A stretch of DNA of 64,000 nucleotides from Caulochytrium protostelioides (lineage: Eukaryota; Chytridiomycota; Caulochytriomycetes; Caulochytriales; Caulochytriaceae). Positions 10,701-19,892 of this stretch are shown here, one piece after another; position 1 is the first letter of the stretch; every line of letters starts with the position of its first letter. The translations under genes were made by a program, and so were the position numbers. Under the pieces are notes generated by a model. The model was not told where the DNA came from, searched no databases, and was given only the letters and a program-made list of their open reading frames with translations. The stretch lies in NCBI GenBank assembly GCA_003615045.1, contig ML014139.1:62001-126000 (forward strand). The letters are read 5' to 3'.

Positions 10701-12262
10701 AGACAACGAAGAAGATCCGACGGTCGGCGAACGAGAGCCGCCGCAAGAAGGAGGAGCAGCGCAAGGAGTATGCGCAGACCGAAAAGATCAAGCAGATGTT
10801 CCAGATGTGGGAGGACTCGCCCGAGAGCGAGCTCATCACGCCCGAGGACGAAGCGCGGTTGTTCGCGACCTCTCTGGACGGGCTGGTGCTTGCGGAGGAG
10901 AATGGCCAGACGGTGATCAAGGGCGGCAAGCTCGGCAAACTCGTCGAGCGCCTGACGCTCATCGCCATGCCCGACTGGGACTACATCTCTGCGTTTGTCA
11001 TGACCCACCACTCGTTTACGACGTCGTTCGATCTGCTCGAAGCGCTGATCAACCGATACGAAACGGCGCTGCCGCCCGGTCTGACAGAGTCGACGTTCGA
11101 CCAGTTTATTAAGAAGGCCATCGTGCCTGTCCGGCTGCGCGTGTGCACCGTGATCCGGATGTGGATTGAGATGCACTTCGAGGAAGACCTGGCCGTGAGT
11201 GACTCGCTGGTGATGCGTCTCCAGGACTTCATCGACAAGCGTATCAACCCCGACTTCGAGCAGCTCGGCAACAAACTCAAGGCACTGCTCGACGAGCGCG
11301 TGAATGGCGCGCAGATCAACCCCCTGACGCTCATCAACAACTACCCCTATCCGGGCATTCCAGGCAGCGGCGTCGATCTGTCGACGATGAGCAGCCGCAT
11401 CACGATGCCTCGCGTGCTGCTGCCGCGTCATCACGACCTGGCGCAGTATCTGATGACGGAACCTCGCGGCTTCATGGAAATCGACCCCCAGGAGCTGGCC
11501 CGCCAGCTGAGTATCATGGAGTTCAGCTTTTTCCAGCGCGTCAAGGTCTGGGAATGCTTGGACCAGATCTGGGGCGACCGCCGAAAGAAGGAGGCCCGCG
11601 CCTACGGCACCAAAGTCCCCGAGGACGTCGCCGAAAGCAGCGGCGGCATCAGCAGCATGATCAAGCACACCAACAAGCTGACCAACTGGATCGCGCAAGT
11701 TGTCATCACTGCCGACACGATCAAGGGGCGCATCAACTGCATCAAATACTTTGTGATGCTCGCGGCGCAGTGCCGCGAGATCCGCAACTTCAACGCGATC
11801 ACAGCCATCTCGGCCGGCCTGTCCCAAGCCTCGGTGGGCCGGCTCAAGAAGACGTGGTCCGCGTTCGCCGAGTCGCACGGCCGCACCTACGAGCTCTACA
11901 AGGAGATCTCGGCGCTCGTCTCGCCGCGAGGCCAGTATGCTGAGTACCGCAAAACGCTCAAGGAAATGACGCCGCCCGCAATTCCGTTTTTGGGTGTCTA
12001 CCTGACGGACTTGACCTTTATCGAGCTCGGCAACACGGATTTCTTGCCCGACGGCGGGTACATCAACTTTGAGAAGCGGCGGAAGGTCGCGCATATTATT
12101 CGCTCGATCCAGAGCTACCAGCTGCATCCGTACCACTTTATGCCGGTGATTGCCATCCAGGAATTCATTCACGGCCTCCATGCGACCATGAGCGAGGACG
12201 AGATGTATGAGAAATCGCTGCAGGTCGAGCCTCGCGAAGATGACATCTCCGACGACGAGTAG
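7715..12262 (+). CDS. Ankyrin-repeat Ras guanine nucleotide exchange factor
   Basis: 1515 residues from MFTPLRKWQINKRDKNG, in a good context (caccATG). Ankyrin repeats span about 87-385 (GNTLLHLAA, GTTPLMKAAARG, SPLMAAVYGGH). A helical region follows, then an Asn/Thr/Ser-rich linker (about 655-690). Two related helical blocks each begin with WPPPNA (near 730 and 967) and run into an LVYL motif. A RasGEF N-terminal motif lies from about 1050 and a CDC25-type catalytic domain at about 1232-1490, with typical stretches (IDPQELARQLSIMEFSFFQ, FNAITAISAGLSQASVGRL, IPFLGVYLTDLTFIE). CDC25 domains load GTP onto Ras-family GTPases. The substrate GTPase cannot be told from sequence. The first in-frame ATG is at 7685, but 7715 has the better context. 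Confidence 0.93.
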   Translation: MFTPLRKWQINKRDKNGIRRDDGSSPDRHLPISESPHRLSSQQGRGMLAGGVGLLELASKRNAEGLRAVLQDNMEVILNTLNMPVDIYGNTLLHLAASLRDYTFCSVLLLKGGDPNVPNQAGITPVIIARRLRYGEIYKLLVFHGGKLPDSEQRKVNEKRFKAIREKGLNGQDLSSLVTNSLTNAMNAEEMALRAQGNIDLQRALPNFIHQFPHRRLTLLDAAHLGFAKTAFMSATKAELEAADENGTTPLMKAAARGQTSVVRILMEREVDPIALDAGGRSALVWACLGGHAAVLKTMCLMKEHLIRLDAEARAQHPGAATSPSPLMAAVYGGHLATVELLLDQGAAIDEVVGPGTGKTAVMVAIQLQHREIIDLLLKQGARVEPDLDEKVSNAVIQTKMRNCELFYWAAPTIAVMPPPIPSGGITLKDKLQWFTAEENERLIQIVQHVKAQREPPPKKKGVVSIDSASDGVKESQDDIHSSQQSLKARIGRRRSAFRQGMNLDKVMGHNQELIMSLMAQLPSSGTELDRLCLTVFRCVIQLMIAANKNIRPQYIAIAANAVHHAGEIIEAIRVAERAVLDTRPPMRPISPFYTPRGIFGFSEAPASVTTPSTQTPNLPTLLSNSVSLVRPSPLASSPQSGTAMSATGDPTSMSGSTNNSNVTNTTSTTNTNTNNNGSSMIGSSSSDPHPMRAFNEANIVRQKMESVIQPLLSEIPGKLKYNTRIAIGVWPPPNAVADMVQAAATLAESCKELVYLGNMLGYYPELKAKFDLNVTPYEESVTQPQQDEAIFKVASRSFNTNISINGGLQYSAYKRQKDLKNLEDMSKAYQEQRSVSVGAIMLTADTDQDAEFSNRLDGLLKMFVSSVANIRRVFDGHLKEEFRNACSLVSARSEAIIEEIVHYDIMQDPSDVMITVSDTALIQGLGEYGKIPMPYPVSKLLQQVIGAVRSACDQVAQSGMLASSIWPPPNAAFNMLQGTVPCLQAVRALVYLTKETTKKIRRSANESRRKKEEQRKEYAQTEKIKQMFQMWEDSPESELITPEDEARLFATSLDGLVLAEENGQTVIKGGKLGKLVERLTLIAMPDWDYISAFVMTHHSFTTSFDLLEALINRYETALPPGLTESTFDQFIKKAIVPVRLRVCTVIRMWIEMHFEEDLAVSDSLVMRLQDFIDKRINPDFEQLGNKLKALLDERVNGAQINPLTLINNYPYPGIPGSGVDLSTMSSRITMPRVLLPRHHDLAQYLMTEPRGFMEIDPQELARQLSIMEFSFFQRVKVWECLDQIWGDRRKKEARAYGTKVPEDVAESSGGISSMIKHTNKLTNWIAQVVITADTIKGRINCIKYFVMLAAQCREIRNFNAITAISAGLSQASVGRLKKTWSAFAESHGRTYELYKEISALVSPRGQYAEYRKTLKEMTPPAIPFLGVYLTDLTFIELGNTDFLPDGGYINFEKRRKVAHIIRSIQSYQLHPYHFMPVIAIQEFIHGLHATMSEDEMYEKSLQVEPREDDISDDE

Positions 12263-12606
12263 ACTGAAGGCCGCTTCTCTGATGCGTGGTTCGCGACGAC
12301 GGGGAAAACACGGCGGATGCCGCACGGCGTGCCGTCCGCGTCATCCCTCATCAAGAACGCACTCTAGGTATACTCGCTTGCTTGCTTGCCTGGGAGACGC
12401 GGAGATCACCCCCCTTCCTCCCCCCTCTGTCCCCTTAGGCGTTTCCTGAGCTTGAGGACACTTGTATCTGTAGTTGTATTTGTGATCCGTGTCCTTTAAT
12501 GTAAACAGAACAGGGTGTTGCTTCACGTCACGAGGGCGGGTCGTAGAGATCCGCGATGCGGTGCGATGCGGTGCGACGGGGGCGGGCTGAGGGCTGACGG
12601 TCCCAC
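12263..12606. other. Convergent 3' intergenic region
   Basis: A short gap between the stop codons of two converging genes. It has a more A/T-rich patch around 12465-12510, as expected of 3' ends. Nothing else was seen. Confidence 0.5.
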
Positions 12607-13309
12607 TCAGCAGATGATGCCCCGGCAATGGCGTCCGCGTCGGCCGAAGCCGCCATATCGACCATATCCGCCATATGGGTGGTATCCGCCGAATCCACCG
12701 ACGACGTAGTGGGGTCTGGCGATCACGGTCGGGGAATAGAGGGCCCCAAGGCCGAACCCGATCGGGGGTGGCGGGGCTTCATGCTCAACGACGTACACGT
12801 CGTGGCGGCGGACGCCGCGGTGGGTGTCCGCCGTCGCGCCCGCTCCCGCTCCCGACTGCGCCAGCGCCTGGGCATTGGTCGCTTGCTGGGCATTGGCCAG
12901 GAGCTGGGCGTTGGTCGCGGCCTGAGCAGTCGCTAGAACTTGGGCGTTCGCTAGCGTCTGGGCATCCGCCACGGCCACGGGCGAGCTGGCGGTCACCGGC
13001 GTAGGCGGGCTCGCGGCCACGGGCGGCGCGGCGGCCACCGGCGGCGTGTCGAAACGATCCTGGTCAATCCTGCGACGATGGTCCGCTTTGCGGTCCACAT
13101 CATCGTCGTCATATTCGTCATATTCGTCCTCGTCGTCCTCGTCGTCCATCCCGTTCACAATGTCGTCTATCGGGACTTCCGAGCCTTTCCATCCCCAGAA
13201 CTTCGCGGAGACGGAGGACGGGAGCGCGAGCGCTTCATGCGGCGAGGCCGCGAGACCCGACGGCAGATGCACGCGCTTCGGGCGGGGTTTCTCCAGGTCG
13301 GCAACGCGG

Positions 13310-13354
<45 letters not shown>

Positions 13355-14676
13355 GCATCATCGACATCGGTACTGATATCGCTGTCGAGGCCCATGTGCT
13401 GGGACGCGATGGCATTGACGTTGACGCTGCGGGCCGCGGCCGCTTGGGCCGACGCGGCTCGCGAGGCTGAGGACACGGCAGCGGCGGCCGGGAGCTTCGT
13501 GACCACCAAGGGGTCCGCGTCCGGCGTCGCCGCCGAGCGCAGCGGCTGCAGCGTCAGCGTCGGCGCCGCCGACGGCGTCGCCGTCAGCATCACGACCGTC
13601 TCGGGCGCCGGCACGCTCATCGGCGGCCGCACGGTGATCGGCACGCCGCTCGTCGTGGCGACCAGCGGCGTCGGTGACGACGTCGGCGGGAGGCCCTCGG
13701 AGGGCACGAGCGTGAGACTCGTGAGCACGGCCCCGCTCGGCAGCGCGGTCGGCGCGGCGACACCGACCGTGGCCGCCCGGCGCACGCGCTTGAGCGGCTC
13801 GGCGGCGGCGGCGGCCTCCCATGCGGCCGGCGCCACGGTCGACGTCGTCGTGACCACGTCCGTCACGGTCGTCGTCGTGGTCGACGTGACGGTCGTCGTC
13901 GTCAGCGTGGTCGTGTAGGTCGTCGCCATGCGTGTCGCAAAGAGGGTCGAGCGGATCGTGTCCGTGGCCGTCAGCGTCGTGGTCGTGGTCGTGCGCGACA
14001 CGGGCGGGGCCACGAGCGGCGGCGTCGGCGCCGGCGGCGTCGGCCACGGGGTCGACGTGATTGCGGGCGGGGCGTGGGCGCCGATGGTGGTCGAGACGTC
14101 GAGCGCGACGGGGGTAACACCCGGGAAGCGCGACGTCGCGGCGCCGACCACGGCACGCGTCGCCGTGGACGTCGTCGTCGCCGTCTTGGTCAGGAAGTGA
14201 ATTTCCGTGGCGGTGCCGGTGATCACGCTCGTGTGCGTCGGGACCGGCGACGCGGCCTCCTCGTCATCCGACTCCCAATCCTCGTCGTCATCCGCGTCCG
14301 ACTCCGACTCCGACTCCGACTCGGGCTCCGACTCCGACTCCGACCCGGAATCCGACCCCGCGTCCGACCGCGCGTCCGACACGGACACCCATGTCACGGA
14401 TCCTGCGTGAGGCGTCGGCGTCGGCGCCAAGATGTCGGTGGTGTCGGCGCCGCGGAAGCGCATCGTCATGGCGGCCATGGAGGCCGAGACCGCGCCGGTC
14501 ACGGTGGCGCCGTGGGCGTCCTGCCCTTGGAACGAGCCGCCGAAGGCGCCTTCATGGTATGCGAGGGTGGCGGTCGGGCCGCGGCCGGTCGGGGTGGCGA
14601 CGGCAGCTCCGAGCAGCAGCAGCCCGATAGCCAGCAGGGCCCGCAGGCGCGGCAGCCCCGCAGGCGAGACCATCAT
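12607..14676 (-). CDS. Secreted Thr/Asp-rich low-complexity protein
   Basis: 689 residues from tandem ATGs (MMVSPAGLPRLR); the frame stays open to 14742. A signal peptide is evident (LRALLAIGLLLLGAAVATP, cut likely after ATA or VAT). The mature protein starts with a short unique region, then an acidic Ser-Asp/Ser-Glu repeat (SESESEPESESESES), a long Thr-rich section with TTTTTT-type runs as in O-mannosylated wall proteins, a run of about 14 Asp (from the gtc repeat at 13312-13354), a second acidic patch, an Ala/Gln/Asn repeat (ANAQ), and a Gly/Tyr-rich end (GGYHPYGGYGRYGG) closing with two Cys. No GPI-type hydrophobic tail is present. It is probably secreted or wall-associated. No family was recognised. 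Confidence 0.6.
13312..13354. repeat. Trinucleotide (gtc)n microsatellite, coding poly-Asp
   Basis: About 14 uninterrupted gtc units on the plus strand read as Asp codons in the minus-strand gene. Copy number probably varies between strains. Confidence 0.9.
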
Positions 14677-15140
14677 CCCGGCAGCGCTCCGACACGCAAC
14701 GCGCCGAGCGGGAAGAGATCCCGTAGGGATCCTGCACAGCAATGCGCGATGTCGACGGGCAGGGCGGAGCAGAGGCGATCGGCGCCGTCGTCGTCGTCGT
14801 CAGAAAACACGCCGAAAGCTTCACGAAAACGGCCTTGCGTTGGGAAGGAACAGCTCCCGACGGTGGCGTGGGCGGCTGGGCGATGTGGCGAGTGGGAGGA
14901 TCGTCGCTGGGAAGCCCTCCGCTCGATAGAGGTCTGGCGCATCAGACCGGCGCCGGTGGGCCACACGGCATACCCGCGTACGCCCAACGATGAGTCCGGG
15001 AACGCCTGGGTATCCCCTTCGTTCGCCACGCCTTGGTTTATAGCCATCACGCGCTGCCCGCTCTCCCCTGCGGGCGACGCCCTTCCGCACCCCGCCGGCG
15101 ACCCATCCGTGCTCTCGGCGAGACCGGAAAGCACTCCAAC

Positions 15141-15165
15141 GCATCGCATCGCATCGCATCGCATC
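15141..15165. repeat. (gcatc)5 pentanucleotide repeat
   Basis: Five perfect gcatc units followed by one gcatg. Confidence 0.9.
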
Positions 15166-15615
15166 GCATGGCGGGCCGAGCACTCAGCCGCTTTCCCCCC
15201 TGAACACGGCTCCACCGGCCGTCGTCGCCTTCGTCGGTCGTCCGGTCGTTGCCGACGCCTCAGGGGCTTCCGACGGGCGTCCCCATGACGCGATGCGGCG
15301 TCTGAGCCGGTGGTCGCCGCGCGGGAACGGCGGCCTCCCGGCGGAGAGCGAGGCCTGCGGGAGCATCCCGGCGAGCAGGCCGCGGAGGCCGCGGGTGCGC
15401 CTCGGCTCCGCGCCGCGCCGCCGCCGCGACCCCGAACCGAGTGGACGCGTCGGAACCGCGGCGGCGGCGGCGGCGCCCGAGGCGGCCGGTGCCGTCGCTT
15501 CCGAAGGGCGTGACGGCGCCGCCGCCGCCGCCCCTGAGCGCGCCTGGCCCTCCGCGCCGTCCGGGGGTCCGCGAAAGGCGCCGAGCCACGGTCCTGGGGC
15601 CGTCCCCCAAGGCGC

Positions 15616-15640
15616 GCGTCGCGTCGCGTCGCGTCGCGTC
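15616..15640. repeat. (gcgtc)5 pentanucleotide repeat
   Basis: Five perfect gcgtc units, one base per unit different from the (gcatc)5 array about 475 bases away. Confidence 0.9.
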
Positions 15641-16068
15641 GAGCCCCGTCCCGTCCAACGCCCTCCATACTGGCGCCTCTGCTGCGCCAGGTGGCACGAG
15701 GTCTTCCCGCACGGCATCGGGTCGTGGACCCCCCTCGCCGCCCGCCGCGAAGGCGACCGCCGCGGCCGCCGTCAGTCCGCCGCTCGGGCGGCCTCGGGGA
15801 GGCCGGCCGGACGGGAAGACCCCCTCCCGACGGCTGTCCCCAGGGGGCACCATGCACACGATGGCCCGCGGCGGAGCCAACGTGTCCCCGGCATGGCAGA
15901 CCCAAAGAACGGCGATCCCGAACGTCCATCCCTTTTACGCCTATCACATCCTCCCACCTCCGATCACATCGGGGTGCTGCACGACGTTGCGGCGTCCAGA
16001 CGGCAAAGCCGCCTTCTTTCGTTCGTGTGTGAAAAAACGCATCAAAATTGGTCTCCTAAGCATCAGAG

Positions 16069-16096
16069 ATCAAGCATCAAGCATCAAGCATCAAGC
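16069..16096. repeat. (atcaagc)4 heptamer repeat
   Basis: Four perfect atcaagc units. Degenerate agcat/aagcat copies continue to about 16165. Confidence 0.85.
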
Positions 16097-16513
16097 ACAG
16101 AGCATGGAGCCGGTAGCATGAAGCATTGATGAACATGGAGCACCAAGCATCGAAGCATAAAACACCCATGGCGCTCTCGCTTGAAGCTTGCATGGAGCCC
16201 TCGCTTAGGGAAGGGAAAGGAGGCAGGACGGCGTCGCCCAAATAAAAAAGAAAAACACACACGACATCGGGAATGGGCGCATACCAGTAGCCATCGATTC
16301 GCCGCAGCGAGGCCCCAACGAGGAACCCCCCAACGCGATGCTGACCACGCGAATGAGCACGAGCATGGTCGCTCAGTTTGATGACGCTGCACGTTCGACT
16401 CAGATGCCACGAGGGCGACGAGCCGAGGGTGGCGCACTCGGGTCAAAAAGAGAGAAATGTAATAAATTAGTCAAAACAGCAAAAGGAACACGACTTGCCG
16501 CTCGCGGAGCCAG

Positions 16514-17344
16514 TTACGCCTTCTTGCCCGTCGCCTTCTTGGGCGATGGCGAGGCCGCCTTGGACGTCTGGGTAACCTTGGACTCCTTGGACTCCTTGGC
16601 GACCTTGGAGTCCTTCGTGACGGCGGCCGCCGTCGACGACGCGGCGGTCTTCTTGCGCGCCGCGGTGGGTGGCGGGTCGAATTCCGACGCCGCACGCTTC
16701 ACGGGCATGCCGAGGCGCACCGAGGGCAGCGCGTTCTCGCCGAGATCCGGACGCGCCGCAAAGAAGCGCGCGAGCGGCGCCCCCGTGGTCGTGCTGCCCA
16801 TCGGCTCGAACTGCTGCTTGAGCCCCGCCGGCTGCGGGCGCGGCACGTAGGCGGCGTTGGCAGCGGCCTGCACGATGGCGACGGCGTCGCGCTCGATCGT
16901 CGACGGCTTCTTGGCGACCGTCAGGAAGCGCACGGGGCCCGTGCCGGGCAGCGGGACATAGCCCTCGCCGGTGGGCTTCGGCACGAACACGTGCCAGCCA
17001 GTCGGCTGCGGCTGCGGCGCGGCGTCGGCGTCGGCGCCGGCGCCCGCGCGGTGCGTGGACTCGAGCCGCTCCGCAGCCGCGAAGGGCGCCGGGGCGGCGG
17101 TCTCGGCGGCATACTGCAGACGGAAGCCCTTCGTCGCGACCTGGCCGTCCTTCGCGCCCGGGAACGTGGGCAGGAGCGCGTCGCCCGCGAGGTCGGCGAG
17201 ACGGACGTTCCGCGGGACGCGGAGGCACCAGATTTCCTTCTGGCCCGAGGCGAGCTCCTCCTGGAACGCGGGGCGCAGCACGCGGCCGTAGCTCGTGCTC
17301 GCAATCTCCGACGGAATCGTCACCGTCTTCATACGCGCAGCCAT
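16514..17344 (-). CDS. Putative RNA polymerase I subunit A34.5 (RPA34/POLR1G-like)
   Basis: 276 residues from MAARMKTVTIPSEI. Upstream in-frame ATGs up to 17602 would add unconserved sequence. The N-terminal third has the feature I associate with the A34.5 family: 'KEIWCLRVPRNVRLADLAG', matching the 'elWLiraP.n....dL.g' strand that packs against A49. A variable middle (ATKGFRLQY, GWHVFVPKPTGEGYVPLP) and a Lys-rich tail follow (ESKESKVTQTSKAASPSPKK), which is also typical. In yeast A34.5 forms a TFIIF-like heterodimer with A49 on Pol I and helps rRNA synthesis. The family is poorly conserved, so this needs a profile search. Alternative: an unrelated nucleolar Lys-rich protein. Confidence 0.55.
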   Translation of the reverse strand: MAARMKTVTIPSEIASTSYGRVLRPAFQEELASGQKEIWCLRVPRNVRLADLAGDALLPTFPGAKDGQVATKGFRLQYAAETAAPAPFAAAERLESTHRAGAGADADAAPQPQPTGWHVFVPKPTGEGYVPLPGTGPVRFLTVAKKPSTIERDAVAIVQAAANAAYVPRPQPAGLKQQFEPMGSTTTGAPLARFFAARPDLGENALPSVRLGMPVKRAASEFDPPPTAARKKTAASSTAAAVTKDSKVAKESKESKVTQTSKAASPSPKKATGKKA

Positions 17345-18102
17345 GGCGTGCGCAAGCGCGAGCGCGTGGCGGCGGAACGGGAAGCGAGCGCGAAAGCGGA
17401 GGCGAGGGCAGACCGTCGGTCGGCCGCTGGTATCAGACCGCTGGGAACCAGAGGGGATGGGAGCGTCGTCTCGTCGCGAAGAGGAATATAGCGAGGCAGG
17501 CAACCGGGGGAACGAGAGAACACGCAGGCGGGGGGTGGAGCGGGTCGACGCACGGCCTGTCGACGGAGCATATAATCTAACGTGGCTGTGCACTCGAAGC
17601 AATGAATGTCAACGTCGACACGACTTGACTCAACTTGACTCGAGTCGCGGTTGCTGTTCAGAGCGGACGCCCATCCGCACCGAACGCCGTGCCGCTGCTC
17701 GTGCATGGGCGACCATCCGTGGCGCGTCTCGAGGCGATGCGTCGCACCCCCACCAAGCAGGCTCCGACGATCATGTCGCCAGCGTAAAGCCCGAGCGCCA
17801 GCGCTGGCGTGCCCGTGGCCTCCGCCACCTGAAACCGGATGGGTCGTGGACTCTCGAGCTGGCGGAGGTATGGCGCCGAGCCGCGCGGCGGAACGCATCC
17901 TCACCGAGGCCCTGCAGGGCCTCGCCCCACCCGACGAGGCGGAGTTTTCTTTTTTGCGGTAGTGGCGGCGGCGGGCGGCGGGCACCCCGCGCGGGGATTG
18001 ATCGTTTCGCGGCTGCGCCACTCTAACGAGGAGTGCTCGTGGCTGCGCCACGCGATGCGCTCCACGCAGCGATCCATTCCAACGCCATCGGTCACTCGTC
18101 CA
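17345..18102. other. Intergenic, A34.5-like to NSE1
   Basis: 760 bases with the promoter of the A34.5-like gene and the NSE1 3' flank. At 17625-17645 a short 'gactcaacttgactcgag' direct repeat is present. No gene was seen. Confidence 0.45.
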
Positions 18103-18885
18103 TCAGTAATCATTGTCCTCGACGATGGCGGTGGCGGACGCGGAGGCGTGGTCCATGCAGGCGGGACACACGGCGCCGGGCCCCTCCGAGAGGACCGGGT
18201 CGAGGCCCGTCGTCTGCGGGTACCGGCGCCAGCAGAAGCGGTGGAACTGCTGGGCGCACGTGGCGCAGCACCAGCCGTCGCGGACGACCAGCGTCTGGCA
18301 GGACCAGCAGTCCTTGAAGCAGGCGCCATACTCGTCGGCGAGCATGCGCTGAAGCTCGAGCACGGCGGGCATGCTGAGGACATAGGCGCTGCGGTCGTCG
18401 CGGTCGAGCCAGCCGTCGGCGATCAGCTGCTCAAGCAGCGCGCCGTCGACGCCGGGCACGGCGACGGCCTCCGCGTGGGACAGCCCGTGGCGCGGCGCCT
18501 TCGCCAGCGCCTGCACGAGCGCGCCGACCGGCGCCACCGCTGTGGGCGCCAGGGTCGTCGCCTTGGCACTCCACGCGTCCGGCTCCGTGTCCACCAGCCG
18601 GTAGCACCGGGTCCCGTCGTCCGGCTGCATCGCCTGCGCCACCGCCAAGCCGAGCGGCTTCAGCGCGCGGTTGAGGGTGGCGATGGTCTGCGCGACGTCG
18701 CGTCGCCGCACGTCGATCGCGACAGGCGACGCCGCAGGCGTCCGCGCGGGCGTCTGCTGCAGATCGTACAGGATGCACTCAGCCAGCAGGTGCTGGCACT
18801 CGGGCTGCGTCACCATGCGCCGCGACGAGAGGCTCTGCAGGAGCAGCCGGTGGACGTCGCCATACTGCTCGGGGTCGAACCCCAT
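18103..18885 (-). CDS. NSE1: SMC5/6 complex subunit Nse1
   Basis: 260 residues from MGFDPEQYGDVHRLLLQ; the frame is open to 19029, but the extra N-terminus is an Arg-rich run and is not family-like. The start matches the first winged-helix of Nse1 (DVHRLLLQSLSSRRMVTQ). The C-terminus carries the variant RING: CWSCQTLV, CCATCAQQFHRFCW, then CPACMDH, a C4HC3 arrangement. Nse1 binds Nse3 in the Smc5/6 complex and acts as a ubiquitin ligase in DNA repair and replication-fork handling. Length agrees with the family (about 230-340). It is divergent from the treslin-like gene with about 1 kb between starts. No oddity apart from a Pro/Ala linker in the middle. Confidence 0.87.
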   Translation of the reverse strand: MGFDPEQYGDVHRLLLQSLSSRRMVTQPECQHLLAECILYDLQQTPARTPAASPVAIDVRRRDVAQTIATLNRALKPLGLAVAQAMQPDDGTRCYRLVDTEPDAWSAKATTLAPTAVAPVGALVQALAKAPRHGLSHAEAVAVPGVDGALLEQLIADGWLDRDDRSAYVLSMPAVLELQRMLADEYGACFKDCWSCQTLVVRDGWCCATCAQQFHRFCWRRYPQTTGLDPVLSEGPGAVCPACMDHASASATAIVEDNDY

Positions 18886-19490
18886 GATCGCGCGCGATGG
18901 AGGTGAACGGTGGCGGCGGCGGCGGCGGCGGCGGCGACGCTTCGTTTTCGGAGAGCCGACCACAATCGAGCGGGCGGCAGGAAGTCCAGTGATCGCCGTC
19001 TCGCGCGGGACCGGATGCCCGGGCGACACAGACGTCTCGCGACATCATCTATCCTGTTGCGTTCGGCCATTCGCGCGCAAGTGCGAAAGCGGGTTATCGG
19101 AGTTTCGGGACGACCGATGGGTTTTGACGCGATCGGGGCTTTGCCACGGCTGCCCTTTGCCGCTACGTCGCTGCAGCCAACCATCGCCGTGGCGACTTCA
19201 CGGACGGTCGGACGGTGGCGGGAGGCGCAGGGGCCCGCGGGCGGCGCTTGGCCGGCGCCGCGGCGCCGCGGCCGGCCTCCAAGCTTCCGTCATTCGCCGG
19301 CGCCGTGGCGGGCCGACTTTCGGCGAAGGGTCCTTGCGCGGCCTTCAGCGGCCTCCACCTCGCCGACTCGCCGTGCCTCGGCGCCGGACACCACGAGAAG
19401 GCCGCCATTCACCGCGGCGGACACCATGCGTCATCAGATGGATCCTATCGCATACGATGGCGTGTGCTGAGGCGGGTCGCTACACCCCTG

Positions 19491-19524
<34 letters not shown>

Positions 19525-19892
19525 TTGGCCGCCAATGCCGCCAATGCCCTCCCCGGCCTCGATCGACACCTTCCCACGCCGCCGTCCATCGATACCCCCG
19601 CGCCGCTGCTGCGCAGGGGGACGCTGCAAACCCGCCGGCCGCCGCCGCGACGCCGACGGCTCGTGAATCGTCGCCGACCCCGCCACCTGCGTCACGACTC
19701 CGGGACGCGCGCCGCCGATCGCGGATCCTGCGCGCCCCTGGCTCGCCAGATCGCCGCCGTCGCTTTCCGGCTGCCGCCGCCGTCTCCCCTTGAGAGCGCC
19801 TTGTGTGCTACAGCCGCCGCAGCCGTCGCTGCCGTCGCGGCCGCCGTCGCTACTGCTGCGGGGCCCTCCCGCAGCAGCCTATCGCGCCCGCG
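18886..19892. other. Divergent promoter region, NSE1 / treslin-like gene
   Basis: About 1 kb between two outward-facing genome-maintenance genes. It holds a (gcc)n run at 19493-19523. The first part of the treslin frame (19803-19892) is Arg-rich and upstream of the preferred start. Shared regulation is possible but no element was identified. Confidence 0.45.

Larger units (their letters stand above)
14677..16513. other. Intergenic region with pentamer and heptamer repeats
   Basis: 1.8 kb upstream of the secreted protein gene and downstream of the A34.5-like gene. It contains (gcatc)5, (gcgtc)5 and (atcaagc)4 repeats. Long frames on both strands (for example minus 14673-15947) are Arg/Ala-rich without any domain; I regard them as chance. 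Confidence 0.45.

Noticed and set aside
12607-12640. C-terminal CaaX-like end (CRGIIC) on the secreted protein
   Set aside because: The Cys is not four residues from the end, and a signal peptide makes prenylation unlikely.
14673-15947. 424-codon minus-strand frame in the repeat-bearing gap
   Set aside because: Made of Arg/Gly/Ala runs, including peptides encoded by the pentamer repeats.
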